From contig NZ_JAOANI010000015.1 of NCBI RefSeq assembly GCF_025318105.1, positions 62,001 to 126,000 of the forward strand: 64,000 bases of DNA. Reading direction: 5' to 3'. Positions 42,469 through 50,716 of this stretch are shown piece by piece. Below the pieces are notes generated by a model. The model was not told the DNA's origin and made no database searches. It saw nothing but the letters and a program-made list of their open reading frames with translations. This DNA is from Venatoribacter pacificus. GTDB taxonomy: Bacteria > Pseudomonadota > Gammaproteobacteria > Pseudomonadales > Oceanobacteraceae. Made by a program: the position numbers and the translations under genes. The stretch's first letter is position 1. Each line of letters opens with the position of its first letter.

Positions 42469-45400
42469 TTATTTGGTGTCCAGCCAATCGACTTTATTCA
42501 TCTTGCGCACGATGACAAATTCGTCACGATTGCAGCCGACCGTACCGTAATAGTTGAAGCCATAGGCCTGCTGAGCATAACCACCGATCATATGGGTTGG
42601 TTTCATCACCGCACGGGTAACCGAATTGTGAATACCACCACGGGTGCCTGTTGTTTCTGCTCCCGGTACGTTTACGATCCGTTCCTGTGCGTGGTACATC
42701 ATGCTCATGCCTTCAGGCACTCGCTGAGAAACAACCGCACGACAGGCAATGGCACCGTTAACGTTGAAGACTTCGATCCAGTCGTTATCTTCAATACCGG
42801 CTTCTTTGGCATCGACTTCACTCATCCAAACAATCGGACCGCCGCGTGACAGTGTCAGCATCAGCAGGTTGTCAGAGTAGGTGCTGTGAATACCCCATTT
42901 CTGGTGTGGCGTAATCCAGTTCAGAACGATTTCTTTATTACCGTTTGGCTTTTTGTTCAGAACAGGCTCAACGGTTTTCAGATTAATCGGTGGCTTGTAA
43001 GCACACAGCTGCTCACCAAAATCGCGCATCCATTCATGATCCTGATAGTACTGCTGACGGCCGGTAACGGTACGCCATGGAATCAGTTCGTGAACGTTGG
43101 TATAGCCGGCGTTATAGGACACATGTTCGTCTTCCAGACCAGACCAGGTTGGTGACGAAATAATTTTACGTGGCTGGGCAACAATATCGCGCCAGCGGAT
43201 TTTCTCTTCTTCTTTCGGTATCGCCAGGTGGGTGTGATCGAGGCCGGTAAATTCACCCAGAGCTTCCCAGGCTTTAACAGCCACATGGCCGTTGGTTTCC
43301 GGAGCCAGGGTAAGAATCATTTCACAGGCATCAATCGCGGTATCCAGTTTGGCCATACCTTTATTAATACCTTCATCGGTATGGGTGTAGTTCAGCTGCC
43401 GCAGCAGTTTCACTTCATCTTTGGTATCCCAGCTGATGCCTTTACCGCCATTACCGATATTTTCCAGCAGCGGACCGATCGAGGTGAAACGTGCATAAGT
43501 ATTCGGATAATCACGCTCAACCACATTCAGGTGTGGCATTGTTTTACCCGGTACCGGTTCGCACTCACCTTTCCACCAGGCTTTTACACCATAAGGCTGC
43601 GCCAGTTCTGCCGGTGTATCGTGATGCATCGGGATAGTTACCAGATCTTTTTCCACACCCAGATGGCCAACACAGACGCGGGAGAATTCTTTGGCAATGC
43701 CTTTAAAGATTTCCCAGTCAGAGCGTGCTTCCCAAACCGGATCAATGGCAGCACTGAGCGGATGAATAAACGGATGCATATCCGAGGTATTCATATCGTC
43801 TTTTTCGTACCAGGTGGCCGTCGGCAGAACGATATCGGAATACAGACAGGTGGTGGACATACGGAAGTCCAGTGTCACCCACAGATCAACCTTGCCTTCT
43901 GCACCCTGATCAACCCATTCAACATCTTCCGGTTTCTGACCGCCAAACTCGCCCAGATCCTTACCCAGCAGACCATGCTTGGTACCCAGGAAATGTTTGA
44001 GCATATATTCATGGCCCTTACCGGAAGAACCCAGCAGGTTAGAACGCCAGATAAACATATTGCGCGGGAAATTCTGCGGATTATCCGGCTGCTCACAGGC
44101 GAATTTAAGATCGCCTTTCTTCAGCTGATCAACCACATAATCCTGCACTTCCTGGCCAGCCGCTTTGGCTTTATCCGCCAGGTGCAGAGGGTTGGTTCCC
44201 AGCTGTGGCGCAGAAGGCAACCAGCCCATACGTTCGGCGCGGGAGTTGAAATCGATAATACTGCCGGTCCAGCGCTCTTTTGGCGCCAGCGGTGAAATTA
44301 CTTCGCTCATGTTGAGCTTTTCATAGCGCCACTGACTGGAGTGGTTATAGAAGAACGAAGTACCGTTCATATGGCGTGGCGGACGCTGCCAGTCCAGTGC
44401 AAAGGCCAGCGGAGTCCAGCCGGTTTGCGGACGCAGTTTTTCCTGCCCCACATAGTGCGCCCAGCCACCACCAGTCTGACCAACACAGCCACACATCATC
44501 AGCATATTAATGAGACCGCGATAGCTCATATCCATGTGATACCAGTGGTTCAGTGCAGCACCAACGATAACCATGGAACGGCCACGGGTTTTATCGGCGT
44601 TATCGGCAAACTCACGGGCAACGCGGATCACATCGGCACGGTTAACACCGGTAATAGCTTCCTGCCAGGCAGGTGTATAAGGCACGTCATCATCATAACT
44701 GCTGGCACGGTTGCTATCGCCGATGCCGTTATCAACACCGTAATGCGCCAGCATCAGATCAAATACAGTTGCTACCTTAGCGGTTGTACCATCGGCCAGT
44801 TCAACCGATTTAACCGGTACTTTACGCAGCTGAATTTCATTGTGCTCAGTGTGCTGGAAATACTGATATTCGTGCGGTGCACCACCAAAATATGGGAAAG
44901 CAACATCAGCAATGCCGTCGTTCTGATCTTTCAGTGATAAAACCAGATCAACATCACCACTGCGGTCTTTCTGCTCCAGGTTCCACTTACCTTTTTCGCC
45001 CCAGCGATAGCCAATAGAACCGTTCGGACTGGTCATACTGCCGTTGCTGTTAAGGGCAATGGTTTTCCAGTCAGGGTTATTATCTTCACCCAGATTGTTT
45101 ACCAGATCGGCTGCCCGCAGGAAGCGCCCACCGGTCAGATGACCATTGCTTTCTTCCAGCATGACCAGCATTGGCATATCGGTGTAGCGTTTGCTGTAGT
45201 CGGTAAAATAAGTGCTTGGCTTATCAACGTGGAATTCTTTCAGGATGACATGACCGAAAGCCATAGCCAGTGCCGAGTCGGTACCCTGACGCGGAGCCAG
45301 CCAGGTATCGCCGAATTTAGAAGCTTCAGAATAATCCGAAGTAATAATGCAGGTTTTGGTACCCTTATAACGAACCTCAGTCAGGAAGTGCGCATCAGGC

Positions 45401-46185
45401 GTACGGGTCTGAGGAACATTCGAACCCCAGGCAATAATATAATTGGAGTTATACCAGTCGGCCGATTCCGGCACGTCGGTCTGCTCGCCCCATATTTGCG
45501 GTGAGGCTGGCGGTAAGTCGCAGTACCAGTCATAAAAACTCAGGCAGTTACCACCGATCAGCGACAGATAACGGGCACCGGCAGCATAGGAAACCATCGA
45601 CATTGCCGGAATCGGCGAGAAACCGGAAACACGATCAGGGCCGTAAGTTTTGGTGGTATAAACGTTGGATGCCGCAATCAGCTCATTGACTTCATCCCAG
45701 CTGGCACGGACAAATCCACCCAGACCGCGACGCTCTTTGTAGCTTTTTGCTTTTACCGGATCAGAAACAATAGATTCCCAGGCTTTTACCGGATCACTGT
45801 GCTGCGCTTTGGCTTCACGCCAAAGTTTCATCAGCTGACCACGGACTTTCGGATACTTCAGGCGGTTAGCACTGTAGATATACCAGGAATAACTGGCACC
45901 ACGCGGACAACCACGGGGCTCGTGGTTAGGTAAATCCGGACGGGTGCGCGGGTAGTCGGTTTGCTGGGTTTCCCAGGTTACCAGACCATCTTTAACGTAG
46001 ATTTTCCAGCTGCATGAACCTGTGCAGTTCACACCATGGGTAGAACGCACGACTTTGTCATGCTGCCAACGCTGACGATAACCTTTTTCCCAACTGCGAT
46101 CCTGATCCGTTGTGGCACCATGGCCATTGGCGAAAGACTCTTTACGAGTTCTGAAAAACCGAAGTTTCTCCAGTAGGTGACTCAT
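42469..46185 (-). CDS. narG: NarG, molybdopterin catalytic subunit of nitrate reductase
   Basis: This 1238-residue catalytic subunit reduces nitrate to nitrite in the cytoplasm. The FS0 4Fe-4S cluster ligands are His50, Cys54, Cys58 and Cys93 (HGVNCTGSC and RGCPRGAS). Asp222 in YDWYCDLPP is the molybdenum ligand by alignment with E. coli NarG. The bis-MGD domains appear complete, including IVIWGSNVPQTR-like and GCVGQTGGGWAHYVGQEKL segments. It leads narGHJI-ppiC-porin and diverges from narX. Its full length and intact motifs indicate an active enzyme. Confidence 0.98.
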   Translation of the reverse strand: MSHLLEKLRFFRTRKESFANGHGATTDQDRSWEKGYRQRWQHDKVVRSTHGVNCTGSCSWKIYVKDGLVTWETQQTDYPRTRPDLPNHEPRGCPRGASYSWYIYSANRLKYPKVRGQLMKLWREAKAQHSDPVKAWESIVSDPVKAKSYKERRGLGGFVRASWDEVNELIAASNVYTTKTYGPDRVSGFSPIPAMSMVSYAAGARYLSLIGGNCLSFYDWYCDLPPASPQIWGEQTDVPESADWYNSNYIIAWGSNVPQTRTPDAHFLTEVRYKGTKTCIITSDYSEASKFGDTWLAPRQGTDSALAMAFGHVILKEFHVDKPSTYFTDYSKRYTDMPMLVMLEESNGHLTGGRFLRAADLVNNLGEDNNPDWKTIALNSNGSMTSPNGSIGYRWGEKGKWNLEQKDRSGDVDLVLSLKDQNDGIADVAFPYFGGAPHEYQYFQHTEHNEIQLRKVPVKSVELADGTTAKVATVFDLMLAHYGVDNGIGDSNRASSYDDDVPYTPAWQEAITGVNRADVIRVAREFADNADKTRGRSMVIVGAALNHWYHMDMSYRGLINMLMMCGCVGQTGGGWAHYVGQEKLRPQTGWTPLAFALDWQRPPRHMNGTSFFYNHSSQWRYEKLNMSEVISPLAPKERWTGSIIDFNSRAERMGWLPSAPQLGTNPLHLADKAKAAGQEVQDYVVDQLKKGDLKFACEQPDNPQNFPRNMFIWRSNLLGSSGKGHEYMLKHFLGTKHGLLGKDLGEFGGQKPEDVEWVDQGAEGKVDLWVTLDFRMSTTCLYSDIVLPTATWYEKDDMNTSDMHPFIHPLSAAIDPVWEARSDWEIFKGIAKEFSRVCVGHLGVEKDLVTIPMHHDTPAELAQPYGVKAWWKGECEPVPGKTMPHLNVVERDYPNTYARFTSIGPLLENIGNGGKGISWDTKDEVKLLRQLNYTHTDEGINKGMAKLDTAIDACEMILTLAPETNGHVAVKAWEALGEFTGLDHTHLAIPKEEEKIRWRDIVAQPRKIISSPTWSGLEDEHVSYNAGYTNVHELIPWRTVTGRQQYYQDHEWMRDFGEQLCAYKPPINLKTVEPVLNKKPNGNKEIVLNWITPHQKWGIHSTYSDNLLMLTLSRGGPIVWMSEVDAKEAGIEDNDWIEVFNVNGAIACRAVVSQRVPEGMSMMYHAQERIVNVPGAETTGTRGGIHNSVTRAVMKPTHMIGGYAQQAYGFNYYGTVGCNRDEFVIVRKMNKVDWLDTK

Positions 46186-46544
46186 AGCTAACTCCTGATG
46201 TGTCCCGAAAGACCGGCTATAAACATACGGAGATATACTACTCAGATTGCACCAATTAACGATGGGGCCGGGCCGGCGTCACGGGCCGGAAAACGTCGTC
46301 CTGCGCACAAAAATACTCACAAAGTGGTAAATAAATTATTTTACAAATCATTGATTTTAAATGATTTTATTTTTTACTATTAAAAAATACTGCGCTGAAT
46401 CAAGACTGCGGAAGCAAGGGGAGTAGCTAAAAGTAATCCTATCTAATAATAAGCATTCGCATATAGTCCGGTGATAACAGCCATATCCCTGAGTACATCC
46501 TGCGGGTAAGATAACCGTTCAGTCGTATTTACCGTTTTTAAACT
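46186..46544. promoter_or_regulatory. Divergent narG/narX intergenic region
   Basis: This 359-base gap is A/T-rich between 46310 and 46390. It contains CATTGATTTTAAATGAT near 46350, with one perfect FNR half (TTGAT) and a poor second half. I see no perfect NarL 7-2-7 site, although TAC-type half-sites occur. A GC-rich stretch lies at 46264-46290 (GGGCCGGGCCGGCG...CGGGCCGG). The region should hold the narG promoter and the narX promoter, but I cannot fix either start point. Confidence 0.4.
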
Positions 46545-48317
46545 ATGAAACAGACATCGGTTATTACCCGCATCAACCTCGCCATGAGCGCCATTATTCT
46601 GATGGCAATATCAACAATTCTGGTTTCTTACTGGCTCTCAGATCAGACCGACAATGATGCTTATGCCATTAACAGTGCAGGCTCTTTACGAATGCACAGC
46701 TATCGTCTGCTGACAGATCCTGAAGCAGCAAGTGACAATAAAGAAATCATCCGCAGTATTTTCAACAACCCAATAATGAAAAATGTCGTCAGAAATGCCA
46801 AATCAACAGAGTTCTTTAACGAGCTGGGTGAGCGGGGAATATTACTGGCCGATAAAGTCAGTGATTCAGAAACAGAAACCGAAGAAAAATTAAATCTTGT
46901 TAATGCCTTTGTTGATGACCTGAATCACCTAGTATTGATTATTCAGCATAACGCCGAAGGAAAAATACGGACGTTAAGAACTTTCCAGATTATTGCGTTT
47001 TTTATTACCGTGATTCTGTCTGCCATTGTTATCTACTGGATACATCTGCGCTTTACCGTACCGCTGAGTGAGCTGACCAATACCGCCCGCCAGATCAGCC
47101 GTGGTGATTTTTCCTGCAATATCTCGCCACCGGAAGGAACCGATGAACTGAGTGTGCTTTCCCGTTCTTTTGAACATATGTGCAAAGCCATTTCTTATAT
47201 GTATGAATCGCTGGAGAAACAGGTTGAAGAGAAAACAGCCGAGCTGCAGAACAGCAATAAAACGCTCAGCTTTCTCTACAATCTGGCCAGACGAACCAGT
47301 ACCCATGAAATCAGGAAAGAAGATTTTAATAACATCCTGAAAGAGCTTTCCGTAGTAACAGGTATCGACAATATTGAACTCTGCCTGCTGACAGAAAGCG
47401 GGGATATTCCATATCTGCAGATTAATGGCAGTAAAGAGCTGGATGATGACTGCCGCTCACGCAATTGCCGAGACTGCCTGACGCAAACTACCGACAATAC
47501 ATCCCAGATTAATTTCCCGATCTCAAGAGAAAACAGAGACTATGGTGTTCTGACCCTAAACAGTCATCCGGAGTCGCTGCTGCGCTGGCAGCGTGATCTG
47601 TTTACCTCCGTTGCCAACCTTTTTGCTATTGCAATGAGCCTGCAGGGTGAGGAGGAAAACATCCGCCGGATTACGCTGATGAAAGAGCGCAACGTCATTG
47701 CCCGTGAGCTACATGACTCTCTCGCTCAGGCTCTATCTTATCTGAAAATTCAGGTAACCCGTCTTAACCGGGCAATAGGCAATTCAGATTTCGAAATGAT
47801 GATGGATGTATCCACCGAACTTAAGCAAGGCTTAGATTCTGCTTACCGACAATTGCGCGAGTTATTGACAACTTTCCGCCTTAAAGTCGATGGCAAAGGG
47901 TTACTTGATGCACTGCAGAAAACCGTGGATCAGTTTCATGAGCAATCTAAAATGGAGATATCCCTGAACTACGATATTTTTAACATCCCCTTATCACCTC
48001 AGGAAGAAATTCATTTATTACAGATAATCCGCGAAGCCAGCCAGAATGCCATCCACCACTCTCATGGCAAAAACATACACATCAGTCTTTGCAGTAATGA
48101 CCAGCAAGAAGTAACACTGGAAATCGAAGACGATGGCATCGGTATCAATACTGATCCGGAAAAGCGTAACCACTATGGCATGGCGATTATTCAGGAGCGG
48201 GCTTATCAGCTTTCCGGCAATGCGGAAATTAAACGACGTAACGAAGGGGGAACCGGCGTCTATTTCAGCTTTACTCCCGAGTCTGTTCGGAAGTCCGTAC
48301 CTGAGTCTGAAACCTGA
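46545..48317 (+). CDS. narX: NarX, nitrate/nitrite sensor histidine kinase
   Basis: This 590-residue sensor kinase has two transmembrane helices (about residues 13-31 and 147-167) around a periplasmic domain. The nitrate P-box reads NSAGSLRMHSYRL. A HAMP domain (VPLSELTNTARQISRGDF) is followed by a coiled segment and the cysteine-bearing central module CRSRNCRDC known from NarX/NarQ. The HisKA_3 box ERNVIARELHDSLAQ has phospho-His390, and the ATPase end shows EASQNAIHHSH and DDGIGI. Its partner narL lies 24 kb away. It diverges from narG. Confidence 0.95.
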   Translation: MKQTSVITRINLAMSAIILMAISTILVSYWLSDQTDNDAYAINSAGSLRMHSYRLLTDPEAASDNKEIIRSIFNNPIMKNVVRNAKSTEFFNELGERGILLADKVSDSETETEEKLNLVNAFVDDLNHLVLIIQHNAEGKIRTLRTFQIIAFFITVILSAIVIYWIHLRFTVPLSELTNTARQISRGDFSCNISPPEGTDELSVLSRSFEHMCKAISYMYESLEKQVEEKTAELQNSNKTLSFLYNLARRTSTHEIRKEDFNNILKELSVVTGIDNIELCLLTESGDIPYLQINGSKELDDDCRSRNCRDCLTQTTDNTSQINFPISRENRDYGVLTLNSHPESLLRWQRDLFTSVANLFAIAMSLQGEEENIRRITLMKERNVIARELHDSLAQALSYLKIQVTRLNRAIGNSDFEMMMDVSTELKQGLDSAYRQLRELLTTFRLKVDGKGLLDALQKTVDQFHEQSKMEISLNYDIFNIPLSPQEEIHLLQIIREASQNAIHHSHGKNIHISLCSNDQQEVTLEIEDDGIGINTDPEKRNHYGMAIIQERAYQLSGNAEIKRRNEGGTGVYFSFTPESVRKSVPESET

Positions 48318-48528
48318 GACTACCTATACCACACCCGGCGCCGAAGGCCATGTACTGGATTTTTTGAGTCGAGAAGCTGAACACTGCGCAATTTACTCAG
48401 TATGCAGTGGCCAGAGAATGACTCATCAAGCCCTATCGGCCGGATCTATTTCTCACACAGGTTGGCACCATAAAATGAGTTTTTGAGTATGGGTTCGCGA
48501 AAGCAGCCCGAGTGTAGTGGTTCAATAA

Positions 48529-48562
48529 ATCCGGACACCCGCTAAAGGCGTTACGTCCGGAT
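48529..48562 (-). terminator. Hairpin downstream of the AbiEii-type gene
   Basis: ATCCGGAC and GTCCGGAT form a perfect 8-bp stem with an 18-base loop, placed 21 bases beyond the stop codon of the minus-strand gene. A short A/T stretch follows on the minus strand. The rest of 48318-48582 shows no gene. Confidence 0.55.
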
Positions 48563-48582
48563 GCTTAACGTTCAGAATGATT

Positions 48583-49413
48583 TCAGACCAGCGGATCAGT
48601 AAGCCGGTCTAACCATTGAGTGCCATGGATGGGATTCATATCCCGGGCAAAAGCTGCCCTGTTGGGTTGGTTTTCCACCAGATGTTTGATGATGTACTGA
48701 CGGGTTGGCTCTGCTGATACGTCAGCTATTTCAATCCCCAGAAGTTCAGCGGAAGCCATGTCCTCATCCCAGTCGCAACGTTCCATGTGCCCATCCTCGT
48801 AAAGACGGCTGAGGACTGAGGGGATTTTGGCGTAATTCTGCAGAATGTAGCCGATGTCTGCAGCGTCCTTCTTTCTTAGCTCGCGGTCCCGCTCCGTCCA
48901 TGCGACCATTTTAAGAATGATCATGGCGACAGGATTTGCGACCTTAACCAAGCACTCAGGGGCCTGCGTGATCTTTACTTGCCATGCCTGATGCAGTGCT
49001 TCCACAAAGCCCAGTGTCGACATTTTAAAGTCACCATCAGGTGGCCAGCTGATGTCGTGATGCGCATCGACCACGTTGCCGAAAGGCAGAATATCCAGTT
49101 CCCAGGGCAAGCTGTCTGAATCGACGAAGCCCAGCCGATAGGCCAGCTTCTGATCCACGGAAAGCCCCTGGGCAGACAGTGCTTCTTTTAATGTACTGAA
49201 TTCCTGCCATGAGGCCACCCGGATCGCAAAGTCCACATCCCGGGTTCCGCGCTCAATATGAGCGCCGAAGCCATGGTGCATAACCAGGTCTCGTGCCATG
49301 GCTCCGACAATCAGGTAGTCAATGCCCAGACCTTTGGCACAGTTATCGACCTTCCGATACATCTCGACCAGACCGCGTGGCAGCTTACCGGTCACATCAA
49401 TCAAGGTATTCAT
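48583..49413 (-). CDS. AbiEii-type nucleotidyltransferase (putative toxin)
   Basis: This 276-residue protein has a DNA-polymerase-beta nucleotidyltransferase core: YLIVGAMARDLVMHHGFG followed by RGTRDVDFAIRV, with the G-T-x-D-x-D acidic pair at Asp59 and Asp61. PWELDILPFG supplies the third acidic position. The C-terminal region is helical. It matches the AbiEii/AbiGii toxin family, thought to act as a nucleotidyltransferase on tRNA in phage defence. It overlaps the upstream antitoxin-like gene by 17 bases. The role in abortive infection here is inference. Confidence 0.8.
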   Translation of the reverse strand: MNTLIDVTGKLPRGLVEMYRKVDNCAKGLGIDYLIVGAMARDLVMHHGFGAHIERGTRDVDFAIRVASWQEFSTLKEALSAQGLSVDQKLAYRLGFVDSDSLPWELDILPFGNVVDAHHDISWPPDGDFKMSTLGFVEALHQAWQVKITQAPECLVKVANPVAMIILKMVAWTERDRELRKKDAADIGYILQNYAKIPSVLSRLYEDGHMERCDWDEDMASAELLGIEIADVSAEPTRQYIIKHLVENQPNRAAFARDMNPIHGTQWLDRLTDPLV

Positions 49414-50416
49414 TCATTACCCTTCTGGCTGCATCCACATTTCTGGGGTCGCTCGTTGACAACAAATCGCTGACGACTATCAGTTCAGGCGCAATATGCT
49501 TTGCGCTATCCACTTTCCAGAAGGGTCGGTAGATATCAATGATGAATTCTGGCTTTTCATCGGTTTTCAATTGCCGTAACCGACCGGCTTTCATAAGGGC
49601 AGGCAACTGAGCGTCTTCAGCGTAGAGGATGCCGTCTTTGGGGTTCAGGTATCCGGTGAGTTTGAGTGCAGCAATCTCGCCGCTGATCTGATAATCCACA
49701 TCCGTCGGCAATGCCTGCCACCAATCCGGGGCCTGAGCCGTGAAGCGGCCGATATGAGCCTTATCCCGAATGCTATAGGGGTAGAGTTCTGTCCAACGGT
49801 TAGCCAGTTGGCTGGTGTTGATCAGTTCCTGCTGATTCCCGCTGCCCACCAGATACTCGTGGGCAGTCAGATCTTTGATGATGGCACTGACCGATCCCAA
49901 CGATACTCCAGCCCGTTCAGCAATGGTCCGCATCGAAGCTCTTGCCAGCTCATGGTCGGCCAGCAACGCAAAAACAACTTTCAAACCAGCCGGCTGAAAA
50001 GCCTTTCCGGTTTTGATCTCGGCCGGCAGCTGTTTTCTGTTCAATGCAGCGGTCGCACGCTTCTTTCCGATCACAACGATGTGCAGGCCGTGCTGATGAA
50101 TAAAGGCATTGCCCGAAGCATCCAGATACTGGATACCCGCTTCCCTCAACTTCGTCGCCTTTGCAGGTGATATGTGATCCATAAAGACAACCCGATGCGC
50201 ACCATCCCGGCTGAGTAGCTCACCAAACTCCGCTTTGTCAGCTTCCTGAACCAGAGAGAACAGCGGTATGGCTGTTGCTGTTCCGATACTGATACCCAAG
50301 CCGTTATTGGACAACGGACTGTTAAGCCCAACGATCTCTACCGGGAGCTGAACGGCTGTGGCCAGTGAATGGATACCATCGTTGAGTGAATCTGAGTGGG
50401 GCATCGCCAGCTCCAA
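49397..50416 (-). CDS. AbiEi-type antitoxin/regulator with winged helix
   Basis: This 339-residue protein has a central winged-helix segment RASMRTIAERAGVSLGSVSAIIKDL (about residues 155-185) with flanking beta-rich regions. Residues LSRDGAHRVVFMDHISPAKATKLREAGIQYLDASGNAFIHQHG occur upstream, here in pieces, as in type IV AbiEi-family proteins that carry restriction-like N-terminal folds. It lies directly upstream of the nucleotidyltransferase and overlaps it. Autorepression through the repeat cluster at 50419-50452 is likely. The start could be 50416 or the second ATG at 50404. Confidence 0.75.
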   Translation of the reverse strand: MELAMPHSDSLNDGIHSLATAVQLPVEIVGLNSPLSNNGLGISIGTATAIPLFSLVQEADKAEFGELLSRDGAHRVVFMDHISPAKATKLREAGIQYLDASGNAFIHQHGLHIVVIGKKRATAALNRKQLPAEIKTGKAFQPAGLKVVFALLADHELARASMRTIAERAGVSLGSVSAIIKDLTAHEYLVGSGNQQELINTSQLANRWTELYPYSIRDKAHIGRFTAQAPDWWQALPTDVDYQISGEIAALKLTGYLNPKDGILYAEDAQLPALMKAGRLRQLKTDEKPEFIIDIYRPFWKVDSAKHIAPELIVVSDLLSTSDPRNVDAARRVMNEYLD

Positions 50417-50418
50417 TT

Positions 50419-50452
50419 GTTCAATAAAAATGAACGTTCAATGATGTTGAAC
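50419..50452. promoter_or_regulatory. Operator-like repeat cluster upstream of the AbiE pair
   Basis: GTTCAAT at 50419, the palindrome TGAACGTTCA at 50431-50440 and TTGAAC at 50447-50452 give four GTTCA/TGAAC half-sites in 34 bases, starting 3 bases from the antitoxin start. AbiEi proteins are known to repress their own promoters through inverted repeats. The remaining gap to 50716 contains the similar strings GACACGAATC and GTCGCGAATC near 50615-50640, of unknown meaning, and no gene. Confidence 0.6.
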
Positions 50453-50716
50453 ATACTGCAGCACTGATTGGGTTGCAAGTCGCATGTCTTCCTGGGGGCT
50501 CAGATCCACTGCTTTCCTCTGTCTTCACTTGATAAGAGCACTCAAATCCCGCTCCTGGCACCAGCTTCTCCGAGCGCAAAAACGACTTTGTCCCGGGCCC
50601 GCTATGTATGTGACACGAATCTAAAACGGTGTCGCGAATCAACACAGTTGCGCTCATGAGGACCAAGGCTGATCATACTCGCGACTTACTGATACATTCA
50701 TAACAATTCACGGCCG

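Noticed and set aside
48555..48575. Possible integron attC site near GCTTAACGTTC
   Set aside because: Only one core-like heptamer is present and the opposite simple site is missing. The hairpin is better explained as a terminator.
50615..50645. Insertion-sequence end suggested by the similar strings GACACGAATC and GTCGCGAATC
   Set aside because: The two strings are imperfect direct copies, there is no transposase fragment beside them and no partner end was found.
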